Shown piece by piece: positions 1 through 13,800 of a stretch of DNA of 64,000 nt. Source of the DNA: Phellopilus nigrolimitatus. Its lineage: Eukaryota; Basidiomycota; Agaricomycetes; Hymenochaetales; Hymenochaetaceae. The stretch's first letter is position 1, and each line of letters opens with the position of its first letter. The DNA is taken from positions 2,046,001 through 2,110,000 of the forward strand of contig JAJOHG010000001.1 of NCBI GenBank assembly GCA_021029095.1, read 5' to 3'. The notes below the pieces were generated by a model, which saw nothing but the letters and a program-made list of their open reading frames with translations, was not told where the DNA came from and did not search any database. A program made the translations under genes and the position numbers.

Positions 1-1116
1 AGAACATTATGGATCAGGCTGCGGATTTTTCTTCCATTTTTTTAGGCACACTCACATCACTTTGGTTTTTAACATGGACCTGTTCTGCGGACATCTCATC
101 CTCGGGCATTAGCGTATTCGTATTTGTCAGTAGTATTTCTGGTTATGTAATAATTCCGAACGTAGTTCTTCCACACTTTCTGCATGACTCTTCACGATTC
201 TTATGTTGTTATTCGAGTTATGGATATCCGTAGGATTCCCTCGTCTGGATCGCGATGTCTCTTTGTTGACTCTTAGTATACTCGTTATTTTCTTGCTAAG
301 TAGTTTAGTCAGTCCTTTCCTCTGTTTGTTTACTACACACAATAGGAGCGAGTTTCAATGAATTTATAAAAGGCATTTATACAATTTCGTGAGTATGTAA
401 ATCGGACTTGTTAGAAAAAAGAAGTGAACACTCGAAGAAGCTACACGTATGCTGGTCAAATATACAGTGATCCAAGACACGATCCATGTGTCTTAGTGGA
501 TTGCTATATCTGACCATACCTAATATCAGAAAGCCAGGAAAGTGCAACATGACCCAGAGCAAGCCCCCCGAAGCCGTTCCATCCAAGCCAGAGCTTGCAG
601 TCAGTCAGAAAACGGTGACAATAGAGATCAAATCAGAATTCTCATGCCGAACGTTTATGTGCGAACTAGGATGCAGTGTCGCAAATCTTCAACTTTAGAC
701 TTCATCTTATGCGAGTCTCAGTAGGTCCAGTTTGTGAGACTAATGTAGACCAAAAGATGTGTTATGCATCACCGTTCAGGCCAGTATTAGCAGGACAGGA
801 AGACAGATCAGTATTGGGAACAAACCGCTGGTCATTAGCTGACAGCCGGGAGACTCGAGAAGGAAAGCAAAGAAGGGGAATGACTATGTACGAGGCAAGC
901 AAACAAGAGGACTGAAAAGAAAAAAAAAGCAGGTTTTGGGCATGGCAGATTGTGCGATGCATCAGTCTGGCGAGATTTAGGCGAACGTAAAAACAGAAGT
1001 GTTTATAAACAAGCACGGATTGTATCAAAATGCGGAAGTCGTAGCCATAGCAGAGCAATAAGATTTCTCAGTAAACCCCCGATCCCAAGAAGGAGGTCGG
1101 GACATTTGAGTTCGCT
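1..1116. other. No supported gene; downstream flank of the RRM gene
   Basis: I see no gene here. The open frames are all short (under 100 codons), lie in several frames and carry no recognisable motif. The right end adjoins the stop codon of the RRM/zinc-knuckle gene on the minus strand, so part of this stretch is probably its 3' untranslated region. Confidence 0.6.
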
Positions 1117-3099
1117 TCAAGCGCGCCTTTGATAGCCAGGCTCAGTGCCATTGCGCACAGGATAGTCCCTGTCCCTGGCACTCCCGCCACTGCGAGGAAG
1201 AGCACCGGAAGAGCCGGCGGGATAGCCGTTGCCAGAGTACGTGCCAGCTGAAGCGCTGTAAGGAACACTGCTAGGAGGATACGCAGCATCGGTGCCATGT
1301 TCATTAGCAAAACTTCCAGAACGGTAATTAGAGCCACCGGACCTCGGTGGGGGGCTTTGGGAGCGTCGACTGAAAATAGTATAGATGAGCACATGCATGA
1401 CTCGAGAACTCAAGACTCACCGATAGCGCACTGGCTGATCGCCCGCACTGCTTCGCGGCGGGTATTCGCCGTACCGGGCTGCAGAAGCTCCAGTAGCAGG
1501 CGGTAGAGGAGGCGTAGTCGCCCGACCCCGGTAATCAACAGACGAATAATCCCTAGAAAAACAAAATAAGCCTCAACGTCAGAGGCTGTTCTATGAGCAT
1601 ACCTTGGTGTAGCCCTGTCATAATCATCGCGCGCTCGGGCAGGCGGAGGACCAGGAGGTGTGCGTGGACGAGGAACAGAAGTGGGATAAGGTGGATACCT
1701 TTCCGAAGGAGGAACAACCGCCCGCCTATCAGCGCTATCCCGAGGAGGTGCATCATATCCACGAGGATACGGAGCTTCGGGTGGATAGTACGGTCTTGCC
1801 GAAGGGGCAGGAGGCGCCCTCATTCGATAGTCATCATACTCTCTTGGTGGACGAGTCACAGCAGGGTAATCGCGGTAGTCCCTAGGAGGCGAAACGGGCC
1901 TTCTGTAGTCACGGGGAGGAGGCGGAGGATAGTCATGACCATAGCGAGGATCCCCATAGCGAGGATCCCTGGCGGGAGGAAAACGTCCATAATCATCACG
2001 ATAAGGATAGTCTCTAGGTGGAGGCGGAGGATAGTCACGAAGAACAGGGTCCTGGTAATGACTAGCCTTGCGTGGACCCGCACTAACGAGAACGGTAGTG
2101 AGGTCAGTAGATTTGGACAACAGCGGACGAAGACCTACCCAGGAACAGAGTGATTCGGGCATTCCCTATGCCTCGGCATAAGCATACTTTCTTTAAACGA
2201 CTTAAAACAGAGGTAAAATAACAAACCTTGCCCAATGACCCAACGTACCGCACTTGAAGCAAGCGCCGGGGTCACCCGTATACTTAGCTGTACGCCCTCC
2301 GCCATGAGACAGCTCTACGCGAATTTTGTTGCCCATGAAGTAGCCCTCATGATACTTGGCTACACTCTCTTCAGCGGCTTCTCGATTGTCAAATTCCTGT
2401 ATAAGCTCATAAACCTCTGTGTCCCAACATATGAGGACGACCAATTACCACGAAGCCGTATCCCAGCCTGTAAAGAATAAGGGAAACAGTTGTCAGGAAT
2501 GAGACCCACTCAAGTAAATAATGAGGAACCATACTTTAATTCAATGTTGACAATGTTGCCAATTTTTCCAAAGCAGCTCTGCAGGTCTTCTTGGCGAGTA
2601 TGTTCTGGCAGTCCACCAATGTAGACTTTGTTGGGCTGCGGATGAAAACGTAAACACCATCTCCAAGCGCGAAAAAAAGTGCAAAGCAGCATCGTCGAGC
2701 ACCCAGCAGTGCACATATCAAGAGATGGCCGGGAAAGTTAGGTATCAAGCATCCGTCCAGATCATGTCACGCTGAGCAAAAGGGCACCGCGACGAGAATG
2801 CAGAACAGAAAGACAAGAAAAACAGGACGAACAGAAGAGCTAGGCACCTTGATCTGCTTTTCTCTATAGGCAGCCGCAGATTTGGCACCCGCCGCAGATG
2901 CGGAGGCGTCAGTGCGGTAGTCGTCATTGGAATCAGGCGGCGCCGTCGGGTCACCCCCGTTTACAGAAGCACCGTTCATAGGCTCACGACGGTCGACATC
3001 GCCAGTAGGCCCACCAGATCCATCGCCAGGAGCCCATTTATCTTGCGCAGAGAGCACGGCCGCATCTGTAGTAGTAGGAGTCGCCGCCATCGTCGTCAA
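1117..3099 (-). CDS. RRM and CCHC zinc-knuckle RNA-binding protein (SR-like)
   Basis: Probable nuclear pre-mRNA binding protein of SR/RSZ type. Exon 1 encodes a Ser/Ala/Asp-rich N-terminus from an ATG at 3099. The next exons give an RRM with RNP2 'KVYIGGL' and RNP1 'GYGFVEF'; the latter forms only after removing an intron of about 50 nt near 2400-2450. A single zinc knuckle 'CFKCGTLGHWAREC' follows, whose last Cys lies across another intron. The rest is a long Pro/Arg/Asp/Tyr-rich tail with repeated 'PRDY' units, then a Gly/Ser/Arg-rich end at 1117. The order RRM, one CCHC knuckle and an Arg-rich tail matches SRSF7/RSZ-type splicing factors, but the tail has RDY and PPRDY units rather than long RS repeats. 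Roughly seven exons. The domain call is firm; the exact splicing role is inferred. Confidence 0.85.
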
Positions 3100-3360
3100 A
3101 GTCAGCGACTAGCCGTAGTTGTAGACAGAAGGAGAGAACCAAATTTGCGGGGATTTCGACCTCATTTTCAAACTCCGATTCGTGGGAATTATACGCCACC
3201 AACACAATTGTCGAGCAAGCACTATAGTATACTAATAGTAACGACATGTATGTACTATACCAGTTATCTATCTAGAAAACCTATACATTTGTCCTCGACG
3301 ACTTGTAGCTTCACGCGTCCATGATGCATAATTAATGCAGAATGATGCGATATATACCCC

Positions 3361-6300
3361 TTACAATCGCTGCTCCTCAGCATTGAACGCCATCGCATAT
3401 AGCGCATCGCGGTCCCCGCTTTCGTCAACAAGAGCTTTCAACAAACCACCTTTCGTTTGCAGAAGTTTTTTGGGAGAGTCAAACTCGACAAGTCGTCCGG
3501 CGTCGAGTACCATCTAAATCACGAATACGTCAGAACGCTGTTCCTCGTCTTAAATCCATGCAGGCCTACGATTTTGTCCGAGTCCATGATGGTTTGCAAG
3601 CGGTGCGCGACTGTAATTAGAGTTACGTCTCCTCCAAGCTCATTGCGTAAAGAGCTTTGTATCACTGTGTCTGTCGCGTAGTCTAGTATAGTGCATTAGC
3701 CAAAAGATCATTTGAGTGATCGAAGCAAGTTACCAATCGCAGACGTGGCTAATTTAGACCTAATCAGCTTTTTTTTTTCTTACAACAGAATGAAACACGT
3801 ACCTTCATCAAGAATAAGTAACTTGCTACCCCTTACGATTGCACGTGCAAGTGCAAGGATCTGTCTCTGGCCCACTGAAAGGTTGGATCCACCGGACGCA
3901 ATAGCACTGTCCAGCGTTATTCGGCCTTCATCGTCATCTTTTTGAAGCGCGAAAAGCCCAGCTGAGCGCAGTGCATCGTTGAGCGTTGCGTCGTCATGCT
4001 CGTCGAAGGGATCCAAATTACGACGCAGTGTGCCACTCAGCAACTCAGGCTTGCCATCCAAACGTCAGAACATAAGCGAAGCAACAGTAGTACAGCGTGC
4101 TTACGACTTGAGGTATTATAGTTATATTTTTTCGAAGGAGATCGAGATTTATCGAGTCCGTTGGTACTTTGTCATAATAGACTTTCCCTTCCGTAAGAAT
4201 ACATCGAAGGAGCGAAAGCGTAAGAGAGCTCTAGAAGTATTCGTTGTTAGCAGTTTGCGATGGTGTAGAGAACGAAGAGACGGACCTTTCCACTTCCCGT
4301 GCGGCCAACTGTAAATAACGTAGATAAATGTAGCTTGCTGAACTGAACTGTTATTGATTCTTACCGACGCCAACACGTTCCCCAGAATTTATCTCAAAAG
4401 AAATGTCATGGAGAACCTTTGGTCCACCAGGAGAATATCGTGCCGAAAGGTTGTCGACGTGAATATGACCACTCGATGGCCAGTAAGCCGGAGGTAGGCC
4501 GCCCGCGCTCGGTTTAGGTTCCTGCTCAATCTTCAAGTATTGCTGGATTCGTTCAAGACTGTGTCACAAAGGAATTTAACAATCGTCGTTTTACGAATGG
4601 TGAAATAAATCACCTGTTGCCGTTGACCTCGAAATCGTTGAGGATTCTGACCCACCAAAGGATCAAGGAGCTGAATGCGACTACGCACAAATAATTAATA
4701 TCTTAGGCAACACATTTATGAACTGAAGTTCTAAACATACCTGCCATATTAAGCGAAAACCCCGCGTTGCTAGCCAATCCCAACCGATTACCGTATACCA
4801 GGTAAGCAGCCAAACCAGCGGTAAAAATCGCTCCCAGAGTATCGATACGAACACAAACCCAACTATGAACAGAGAAGCATTAATAGATGGCTTGACAAAG
4901 TATCAATGATAATGATACTAAAAACACCAACCGATTGAGATTGTAGAATGTCCTTGCCGACCGAGTATAGCGATCAATGCGATGCAGAGATTCGGTTTTA
5001 AATGCATTTTGTGCACCGAATGCTCTTATGGATACTTAAACGAAATTTCGAATGATCTAAGTTTCACAGTTGATGGAAGAATATAACTCACCCAGACCGG
5101 CGATGGCAGCCCCGAAGTGATTCAGAACAGGTGACTTTGCGTTCGACATCTCGCGCTTCACACTGAGTTGTGCTCGTATATAAACTTGCCCAATAAATGC
5201 TGTTAATAGGGATTAGTGGGATTTTGTTGAGACTGTTTCGGACAAACTAACTTCCAAACGCTCCAACAATTATTCCCGGAATGACGAAAATCGGAGTCAT
5301 GTACACTACCGCAGCCATTCGCATTGCCAAGGTAAGCGTCAACTCTATTACCCATCCTAAGGCCTGGGACACCGGACCATCGACTAAGTACGTTCAGTGA
5401 CGAGTTCTTTCTATGATATTGAAGGGTGAGAATACGCGCATACCTGCCCTGATGTCTTGAGTGCACCGCGCAATGATTCGTCCCGATGGCGTGGAGTCTA
5501 GCCATCTGTCGTTGCTTCTTAATCGTGTATATTGAAATATGGTTTCTGATGCGACTCACCGCAGAGTAGTACCGGTGATGGCCTCTATGAGGCTTTTATG
5601 GATAACTCTCGATGCCTTTATGCTCCCACGTACATAAACAATGTAACCCACAAGGTACCTGCAATGAATAATCAAGTTAGACAAATAACAAAACCTAAGT
5701 CTAAAGCGGACACGCACGTGATCACTCCAGACAAAAGAATCAGCGAGAAGACCGCCAAGTTGCTAAGAGTCGTTGGTACACTGCATATAGAGAAAATGGC
5801 GGAGACGTACTATGGCACGGAAACTTCGGCAGCAGGGTGAGTGTCATACTGTGAAGCCCAGTAGCCAAGCCACCACGTTTGAAGTACAATGGCCAAGTCA
5901 CATAAGAAAATAGAGGCAAGGAAAAAGGACCAAAAGAAGGGACCACCAAGATTAAGCAAGTAAAGCTTGACTATTTTTTGTTTCGTTAGTCTTGTCGATG
6001 AGAATAAGTGGTTATCGAATGCCTACCCGCCGGCCAGCTCACATGCCCTTCTGCGATCTCTTCGGCGACCACGAGCTTCCCGTCCTTCTTTTTGGACTCC
6101 TCATCTTTGTCTTCGGCCGTGGACGCCTCTTTAGCCTTCTTATTGGCCTCTTTGGAATCTGCAACTTCAGCTTGCATTTCTTTGTTATATATTATAGCTT
6201 CTGCAACCGATCCTTGGCTCGCGACGCGTCCATCTGTCCCCATTGACAGGACGAAGGAAGCAATCGGGCTGATCATAGCAACATTATGCGTCTATATTGC

Positions 6301-9300
6301 GTCATTTTTTTGAAGTTAGAAAAGGAAGCCATGGCGCGAACTCACAACCAAAAGAACCGTTCGACCACGTATAAGATCACCTTGGAAGCACTTATCAACA
6401 ATCCAGCGGGAGGTGTGGACGTCGAGGGCAGCAAGTACATCGTCTAGCAGAAGAACATCAGCCGAAGAATATACGGCACGTGCCAATGTAACGCGAGCCT
6501 AAACAAGCATGAGATTAAAGACGACTGCTTTGAAAAGGACGAATCCACACTTTTTGTCCGCCACTGTCGTAAATTGGTTCGAATGAGTAAATGAAAAACC
6601 ATGAGTGTATCCGAGTCGTCAAACTTGCCTCAAAGTCAGACCCTTCTCGCCCACTTCTGTCTGGTCACCAGCTTCAAACAAAGTCATATCACGACCCAAA
6701 CCGCACTGGTCGATGACTTATAAAATACTAAGTATCCTGTAATATTACGCACAAGCGCGCTTACCTTTTTTGTAGCGTTCTTCATCATACGGTGACCCGA
6801 AAAGAATGTTGTCCTAGGGAAAGCTTGTACAATGATATAGAACGAAACAGTCATTTAAACTCACACGAATTGTTTCATTTTGCACCCACGACTCCTGAGA
6901 AGCATATGCGACACCTTTATCTCGAGGAAGGTTGTACCACGACGTTGGCCCAGAAGGTACAAAGTGCATTTCCCCTTTCATACAGTCAGTGTACGTTTCA
7001 TAGCATCAGACCTATACTGTAGTGTAATTTACCGAGTAAAGCCATCAGCAAAGATGTTTTCCCAGATCCCGTCGGGCCAACGATCATATTGAGTCCACCA
7101 CGCTTGAATGTGACTTCGTCCTCGATGTTAAGCCGGAAGTTGCGTCGCGAAGGTGTGAGCATTCCGAGTCCCTCTACATCGCTGGACCACACAAAGACCG
7201 CGTTGGAAAAACCGATAACATCTGCATCTTTGGGCCTAAAACTGATCTCCTCAACATGTTCAATGTTCTTTTTCTCAGACGCCTGGAAGTTGTCCAGTAG
7301 CTCCGTCTGTCCCAAGAATTCCGATACACGATCAAGAGAGACCTTGGCTAGATGACTCGACTCATGTTAATATCAACACAGTCTTATAAACAGCTACTCA
7401 CCCTGGATGGTGGCAGGTACCATAAAGAAGATAATGTGAAGTTGCTCGCGAAGCATGTCAAATACTATTTTCTACTCAGAGGACGTTTGAATCAAATGGT
7501 AAGGTTACTGACCAGCCATGGATGAAAAGACGCGCGATGCTATGTTACAATATTAGTATATCTGCCGTGCTTCAGACAATAGAAAATAGTTACCAGTCAA
7601 CTGCTGCTTCATGAGGAGCGTCTGCAAAAACAATGGGTGTTATATCGCATAAAATCAGGTTGTGAACAGATCGCACGCACGTAAGTCGAGAAGGTCAGGA
7701 TTATGCCCGCGAGAGGAATGATAAAACTGAATAAATGGTAAGCAATTACGCCCCTTTACGATGAATGTTTTGACGAACTTTATGCTCCCGTTTGCAAGAT
7801 CAAGCATCTGTCTAAGCTTGATCCATCTCAACTCCTCATCACGCTTCTCGCCGATTTCTTCCATCATCTTAGGCTCCCAGCCGAAAAGCTTGATCATCCT
7901 TATGACATTCATCGCTGAAAAGACGTCAAATCCGATAAAGGGGCTGATATATAGTCCCAACTCACTCTCAGACACAGCTTGAACTCGGGCATCGGTCTGT
8001 TATGCATCTTCTGTTAATTGTGGCGCAAACAGAAGGGACGAGGTGACCGACCTTCTTCATTCTTTCAATTTGCACGTTTTGGATGAGTTTGGCGATATAA
8101 CCCGGCAGGGGGAAAAGGACCATCATAATGGCCAGTCCGACAAACGCGCTATAGGTTGCGTTTAGAACGATGTCTTAATACGAGATACAACTGCACTAAC
8201 CTCCATCCTAAGATGGTGTAAAGGAACCAAATGCCAAAACCAATCAACAAGGGAGATTGAGCCACTGCAACAAAGAGCTCAGTATCCTTGCCTGCGTGAA
8301 CAGACGCTTGAGTTTACCAAGCATCAAAAAGTCTCTTCCCTCCACAACATTTTGTAGATCGGTAGTAATCAAATTGTTCAGTTTGCCAACGAGGTTGTCC
8401 GTACTGCTCGTACTCGGCGGCAGCGACGCATCAGACTTAGCGCTGTTAATACTCCTACCGGTAACTGATGGCGCGGTGCCTTTTCCTTTTCCTTTACTCG
8501 CATTGGACTTGATACTTGCGGTGCTCGACTGCAGCGTCTCATCGCCGCCCACATACGAGCTATCACGGCCGTTTACCATAGTGCCCTCTGTCTGCACATC
8601 AGACTCGGCGATGGAGGCCGTGTCTGGCGTAACAGTGGCAGTGGATGAGCCCGAATCCGACTTTTCGGATGATGTCTGCGCTTTCATTCGGATGCGCAAG
8701 GCGTGTTCAAAGACGAGCTGCGTGATAATGCCTTCCGTACGAACGAGCGTGCTGGTCTAATTTCACGAATATTAATTACAAGGGCATAAAGTAAGGAGGT
8801 TTTGTTCTGTACCGTTAAGAAAATATACCACTGCCCCGCAATAGTGCCGATGACGGGTCCAAGGAAGAGCCAGGAGATCCAAACCCAAGGTCGGACAGAA
8901 GCACCTTCTCCTCCAGTTTCCAGATACCTACGAAAGAGCTTTAATAACATTGTTTCTAAACGAGAAGCTGGTAGACATACTCCAGGAGCTTATAAATCCC
9001 AACGGGGCTTGCATACATCGTGAATACCCTTAAAACGAGCATTAGCAGTATTCCGGTATATTCTCGACCTATCGTACGCAAATCAATCTACAAACCCATA
9101 TAGTGCAGGATATCAGCGAACTTACTGAAGGTCCTCATAAGACCAAAGAAAAGGTGCGCCTTTTTTGCTCCAGAGAACGTGTCGAGATTCTTAGATCCAA
9201 ATGAGCTAGACGAAAGACGAAAGTAGAGTAACTCATATCGCCTTACTTTAAAACCGCGCTTGACAAGGTTCCTAGCGTAATCGTAGTCGGCTAATGGAGG

Positions 9301-10404
9301 TAACTGGTCGGCCGGCAGATGCGGAACTCGGTAAGCCTTGGAGATAATTGGATCCAAGAAGGTGTACAGAGCGAGAGACAACAATGGCGTCGTTTGCTCA
9401 GGATTTGGCTCAACTGCGGGATCCTGGAAGGGAGAATCGTATTCATCCTTTCCTTCTTTGATAAGTTTATGGCTGCTTACCTTAGGGTCGACAGGAACGT
9501 ACGGCCTTGGAATAAGGAGTGGAGTTCCGATGGCTGCCACAGACAACACGGCCAGCTTCGCCCATATTATCCATCCCTCCGACAGATCGGCGGGTCTCTG
9601 TGCGTAAGTTGCAAGCGGCCAGATGTCCCGATATGCAAATACTGCCCATGCAACGAGTAGCAGGATGACCAGATGAGTATTCGCAAGCTTAGCCCACTTT
9701 TGCTTCACAGATACGGAAATCAAGGCGATGAAAGTAGCGTAAGTCTGTTCAATGGGATTAGCAGACGAACACGATCCGAGTAGGAAATGCATACATATGC
9801 CAAGCAGAGTGCCACCTGTAACCACTCCGCGTCGGAGAACGAGTCAGAAAAAGGCGCTGCCTTCTTCCTATTCCCTTTCTTTTTCTTTTTCAAGATCATA
9901 AGAAGACCAATTTCCCTTTCGTGCTCGTCGATAATAAGAGTGACAATAGTCAAACCGACAAGGACCAGACATCCAACCATGCGGAGCATCTTGTAGAAAA
10001 AAATGACCGGTCCACCCGTTGAGTTAACGTGAGCCTTGATATCAGCTATAATCCCAGCATGCGGTGACGCCTCTGCCTCTACAATAGCTTCGTCTTCTTC
10101 AAGTTCCCCATTGGCAACGTCATCAGCGCCCTGACGTTGTAGCGATAGACGCGTCAAAAGACGTTGAACTGGTTTCGAATCCACAAATGCGTAAAGAACG
10201 AGAGTAGTAACAGACAGCGCGGCGAAATAAGCAGGATACAGTAGTTCATTTTTCCAAAGGCTTTGCAGCAACAGTTAGCATGACGTGTCAGCCTAAGGAA
10301 CATTTGCATAGTACATACGTCTCACGCGACTTGAATGCGCTCGTGCCGTTCAGTGGTTTTGCTGCGAACGAGCTGAGGACGGTCTGGTCGACGCTCGCAT
10401 CCAT
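3361..10404 (-). CDS. Full-length ABCC-type (MRP/Ybt1-like) ABC transporter
   Basis: Multi-exon gene (about 20 short introns) for an ATP-driven exporter, probably in the vacuolar or plasma membrane. The start is the ATG at 10404 ('MDASVDQTV'), joined by a clean GTATGT-AG intron to 'LWKNELLYP'. The N-terminus has several hydrophobic helices before the first transporter domain, fitting an MRP-type TMD0. NBD1 has Walker A 'GPTGSGKTS' (about 7050-7085). NBD2 has 'GRTGSGK' split by an intron near 4285, the signature 'NLSVGQRQ' and Walker B 'LLILDEG' (about 3790-3900). The C-terminus 'FNAEEQRL' ends at 3361. A Ser/Thr/Lys-rich insert of about 130 residues (8300-8690) sits inside the first membrane domain. 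The NBD wording resembles the yeast Ybt1/bile-acid branch of ABCC; the substrate cannot be read from sequence. It is divergent from the RhoGAP gene with about 270 bp between the two starts. Confidence 0.9.
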
Positions 10405-10678
10405 ATTTTGCGCCAGACTCCAGACGATTCAGAGGGTAGGCAAGGATCTAAGAATAGGGGCGGAACCGTGAAGTTGCTGCACAAGGATCGAAGAAGTCGT
10501 TTCGCTTGACTCTTGAAATCCGTTATCCCTTCAATGCGGTCTCCGATTGGCTGACGTCTCCGTGATGTGATCAAAAGGCACGCCGAGATTCGCCTTGTAA
10601 GGAAGGTATGTGTCATTAGTGTTTGGACGCGACGCCAACTCCTGAGTTCACGGTGGCTACACTCGTCCAATTGTCGTC
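10405..10678. promoter_or_regulatory. Divergent intergenic region, ABCC transporter / RhoGAP
   Basis: The start codons of the ABCC transporter (minus) and the F-BAR/RhoGAP gene (plus) lie 274 bp apart, so both promoters must be in or overlap this spacer. No clear TATA box was seen. Confidence 0.5.
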
Positions 10679-13600
10679 ATGACCTCGCCCTCTGAAAGCG
10701 CGTCGACACCGCGCGTATCAACGAACGATAGGCCACAGCCTGGCCCAATAGCACTGTTTGAACATCATCTCAGATATCTCCAAGACTCCTATCTTAGCTT
10801 CTTCCAAGAGAGGTCCGTTTCCAGCGCTCCATCATACTTCTCAACGCGCTCACATCGAAACTTCGCCGGCAGAGCAAAGATAGAGGAAGTATAGTGAGCG
10901 AACCCGTCCAATCATCAGGCGTGCGACTTATTTGTTTCGCGCTACTCAGCATTGATGCCTTGCAAAAGCTGCACAAGAAGACCAAGACTATGGACGTCTA
11001 CCTCGATCATGCGACCGAACCGAGCACAATACGTCAGGTCTGGTCAGAGATTCGAGATGGCGTAGAGAGAGGTGAATGATTCCTCGCTTTGGAGCCCTGA
11101 ACCGCGTTTTCACGTGTCTGTGGATCGTTAAGAGGCGCAGAGTCGAATGGCCTTCCTGCAAGCTTTAGCCGTCGACGTCATCAACCCCATCGCAACGCTC
11201 AAGGTATGTGCAGGCTGACTATATGCATTCCCTCGGGATGTGAATGTGGAGAATACGCAGGAAACGCAAGATCGGACTCGCAAGCGCATCAAAGATGATA
11301 TTAAAGAATCTATCAATGCTCACCAGGATTACGCTGAGAATGTGTTACCTCGATTAAAGCGTTTTTACTTGAGGAAAGCTCAAGAGGTTGAGGTGCGTGC
11401 AATTATACTTATCATTTGTGCTGTCTGATAAAACGAAATGACAGGACAACAAGGCTAATGCACTATCACCAGCAGTTCCATTCGGCGCAGATACTCCAGT
11501 CACACTTGCCCCAACTCGCTCAAACCCCAATACAAGCCCTGTAGTCACCAATCCTCAACCGTTGAGACCTCTTACTCGTCGAGCATCCGGTCATCACCCT
11601 CAATCCCGGAATAGGTCTCCTTCGACGTCAAATCCGTTGCAAGATCTTGCTCATCAAGGCTGGTGCAGTTATGAGAACATTTATTTTGGCAACTGTTAAC
11701 GAAATACTGAACAGGGAAAAGACAGTTAAATCAATTGATGACCTTCCTCGACAACAGAGGAGGATCTTTAAAGGATAATGTTGCTGGCGTGAGAGGCGAT
11801 GTGGCCATTAGGACAGTCAAGGCGAAGCGCGAAGCAGATGAAGCGGGTTAGTGTTTGGCTATTCTTGTCTCGAAAATGAGTTAACGATCACTTAATCATT
11901 GCAGACAAAGAGTACAGGAAGGGTATCCATTGGCTCGAAACACTTCGGATTCGACGTTCCAAGATACTCGAAGGAGCTTTCAAGGTTAACAGAAACTGGG
12001 TTACCACCGTTATCTAACCACTGACATGTTTTCGTAGAGTCTCGAGCTCTTCATTGACGAGTCTTCAAACAAGATGAAGTCGTTTCTCGAGAGATATACT
12101 GCTAATATGATGTGGGTTATGATATCATAAGCCTGCATTTGGTCTGGTTTTGAGTTACATAACAGGGCGACAAGTACAACAATAGCGCATCTATCTACAC
12201 ATGCTCAAGAGTTCGTGTCACATATTGCGCCGCAGAAGGATATCTCGTTTGTATCGGTTGTCAAAACTCGATACCTTCAGCAATCTACTCCAAAACGGGT
12301 ACTCTATACAAATTACTACGTTGGAGACTGCAGTGATCTCATATTCGGGGTTGGTTTGGTCGACTATGCCACGTCACGAGGACTCCGCGATGGCGACGTT
12401 CCAAAACTTCTACGGATTTGTATTGCTGAGGTAGAGAAGCGCGGTTTGAACTCCGAGGGTATTTATCGAGTGCGTTTCCCGGATGTTTGTGTCCTTGGAA
12501 AGGCGATGACCATTATATCAGGTTTCTGGCCGACACGCTGTTGTTCAAGAGGTGAGTACAGAGTCTATCTAAACTGCAGTGTTGCATCTGTTAAAATGTT
12601 TCGTTTAGATGATTCATAAAGTCGAAAAGGACGAGAAGAACTTCCAATTCTACCCATCTGACGATATTTTTGTAGTGGCTTCTTTATTGAAGGTAAATCG
12701 ATTCTTGCTCCATGTCTGTGGAGCTACTCTGATGTTTTTGGTGTAGCAATATCTGCGTGAGCTGCCAGAACCTTTATTCAAATATTCTTTAGAAGATAGA
12801 GTTAAGCATACTGAAGACCTGGGTATGAACAATACAAGTCTTATTGAAACAAGGTCATCTGACCTCCATTATAGATGAGCATGTGCAGAACAACTTCCTT
12901 TTCCTTCGTGGGAGACTTCGCAGACTCCCTGCGGTACATCAAGCAACTGTGAAAACTGTCGTCGAACATCTCTCTCACGTCGCAGCCAATTGTGAAAGAA
13001 ATAAGATGGACGCGAAGAACCTGGCAATTATTTTTGGAGGTGTGGTCTTTGGCGAAGACGACATACCTAAAGCTACAGATCTTCTATCGATTCAGAGTTG
13101 GAAGGTCAGTGCATTTGTGCTTGTGACTTTGCTATGTGGGCTTGATGTCTCCTGCACGTTCTAGGACTCATTAATGGAAGACCTGATCGTTCATGCGAAT
13201 GTACTCTTCGATGATCATGTCCCAATCTCCCAGCCTTATTCACCACAGTCTCTAATGGCACAGAACTCTCCGCTTCCTCTTCCTTTGGTCGGCGGAGATG
13301 AACAATTATCGGGTGTTGGCTACGGGTCCCCGTATACTTTGGTAACGGACGTATCTTCTCATCAGCAGGATCCGGATGCACCTACTTCGTCCAGTCAGGA
13401 CTTCACACCGCAACTTCCGCCCCGGCCAGGAAACAGTATTCACCCCTCTCGCCGTGCGACGTTCCAACCAACACGAACAGGAGGCTCAGAGACAGACGAA
13501 GAATCGGATCCAGTCGCGCCGGCTTTGCCACCACGGCCGCTCCGCCCCCAAAGCGTGGAAGTCAAGCCGACGCAAATATACGAGAGCCCGGTCGCTCAAT

Positions 13601-13800
13601 CGCAAATGTCTTCTACTCCCGAGCAGCACGATGACATATCTGCGGGTGGAGAATTTGCCCCGTCTCTAGCGACGTCAAGTCCGCCGACGTCACTTCGCAC
13701 ACCTCTCACCCTGAGCAGTGAGATCGAAGAAGACTCTCGTTCCGAGTCTCGACCATCGTCTTCTCGTCAATCACAAGAGCAGTTACCAAAGCCGCTATGA
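10679..13800 (+). CDS. F-BAR and RhoGAP domain protein (Rgd1-like)
   Basis: GTPase-activating protein for Rho-family GTPases, expected at curved plasma membrane and growing tips. Residues from about 20 give an FCH/F-BAR start ('LRYLQDSYLSFFQER', then 'KIEEVY' and 'DALQKLHKKTK' after splicing), with further helical exons to about 12,230. The RhoGAP domain follows: 'DGDVPKLL', then 'NSEGIYR' with the arginine finger, an intron, 'VSGRHAVVQE', 'LRELPEPLF', and the core helix 'KMDAKNLAIIFG'. The C-terminal exon (13174-13800) is disordered and Pro/Ser-rich with repeated 'LPPRP' motifs, candidate SH3 ligands. F-BAR plus RhoGAP without an SH3 is the layout of yeast Rgd1, which acts on Rho3 and Rho4. 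About ten exons; domain assignment is firm, exact exon edges less so. Confidence 0.85.
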
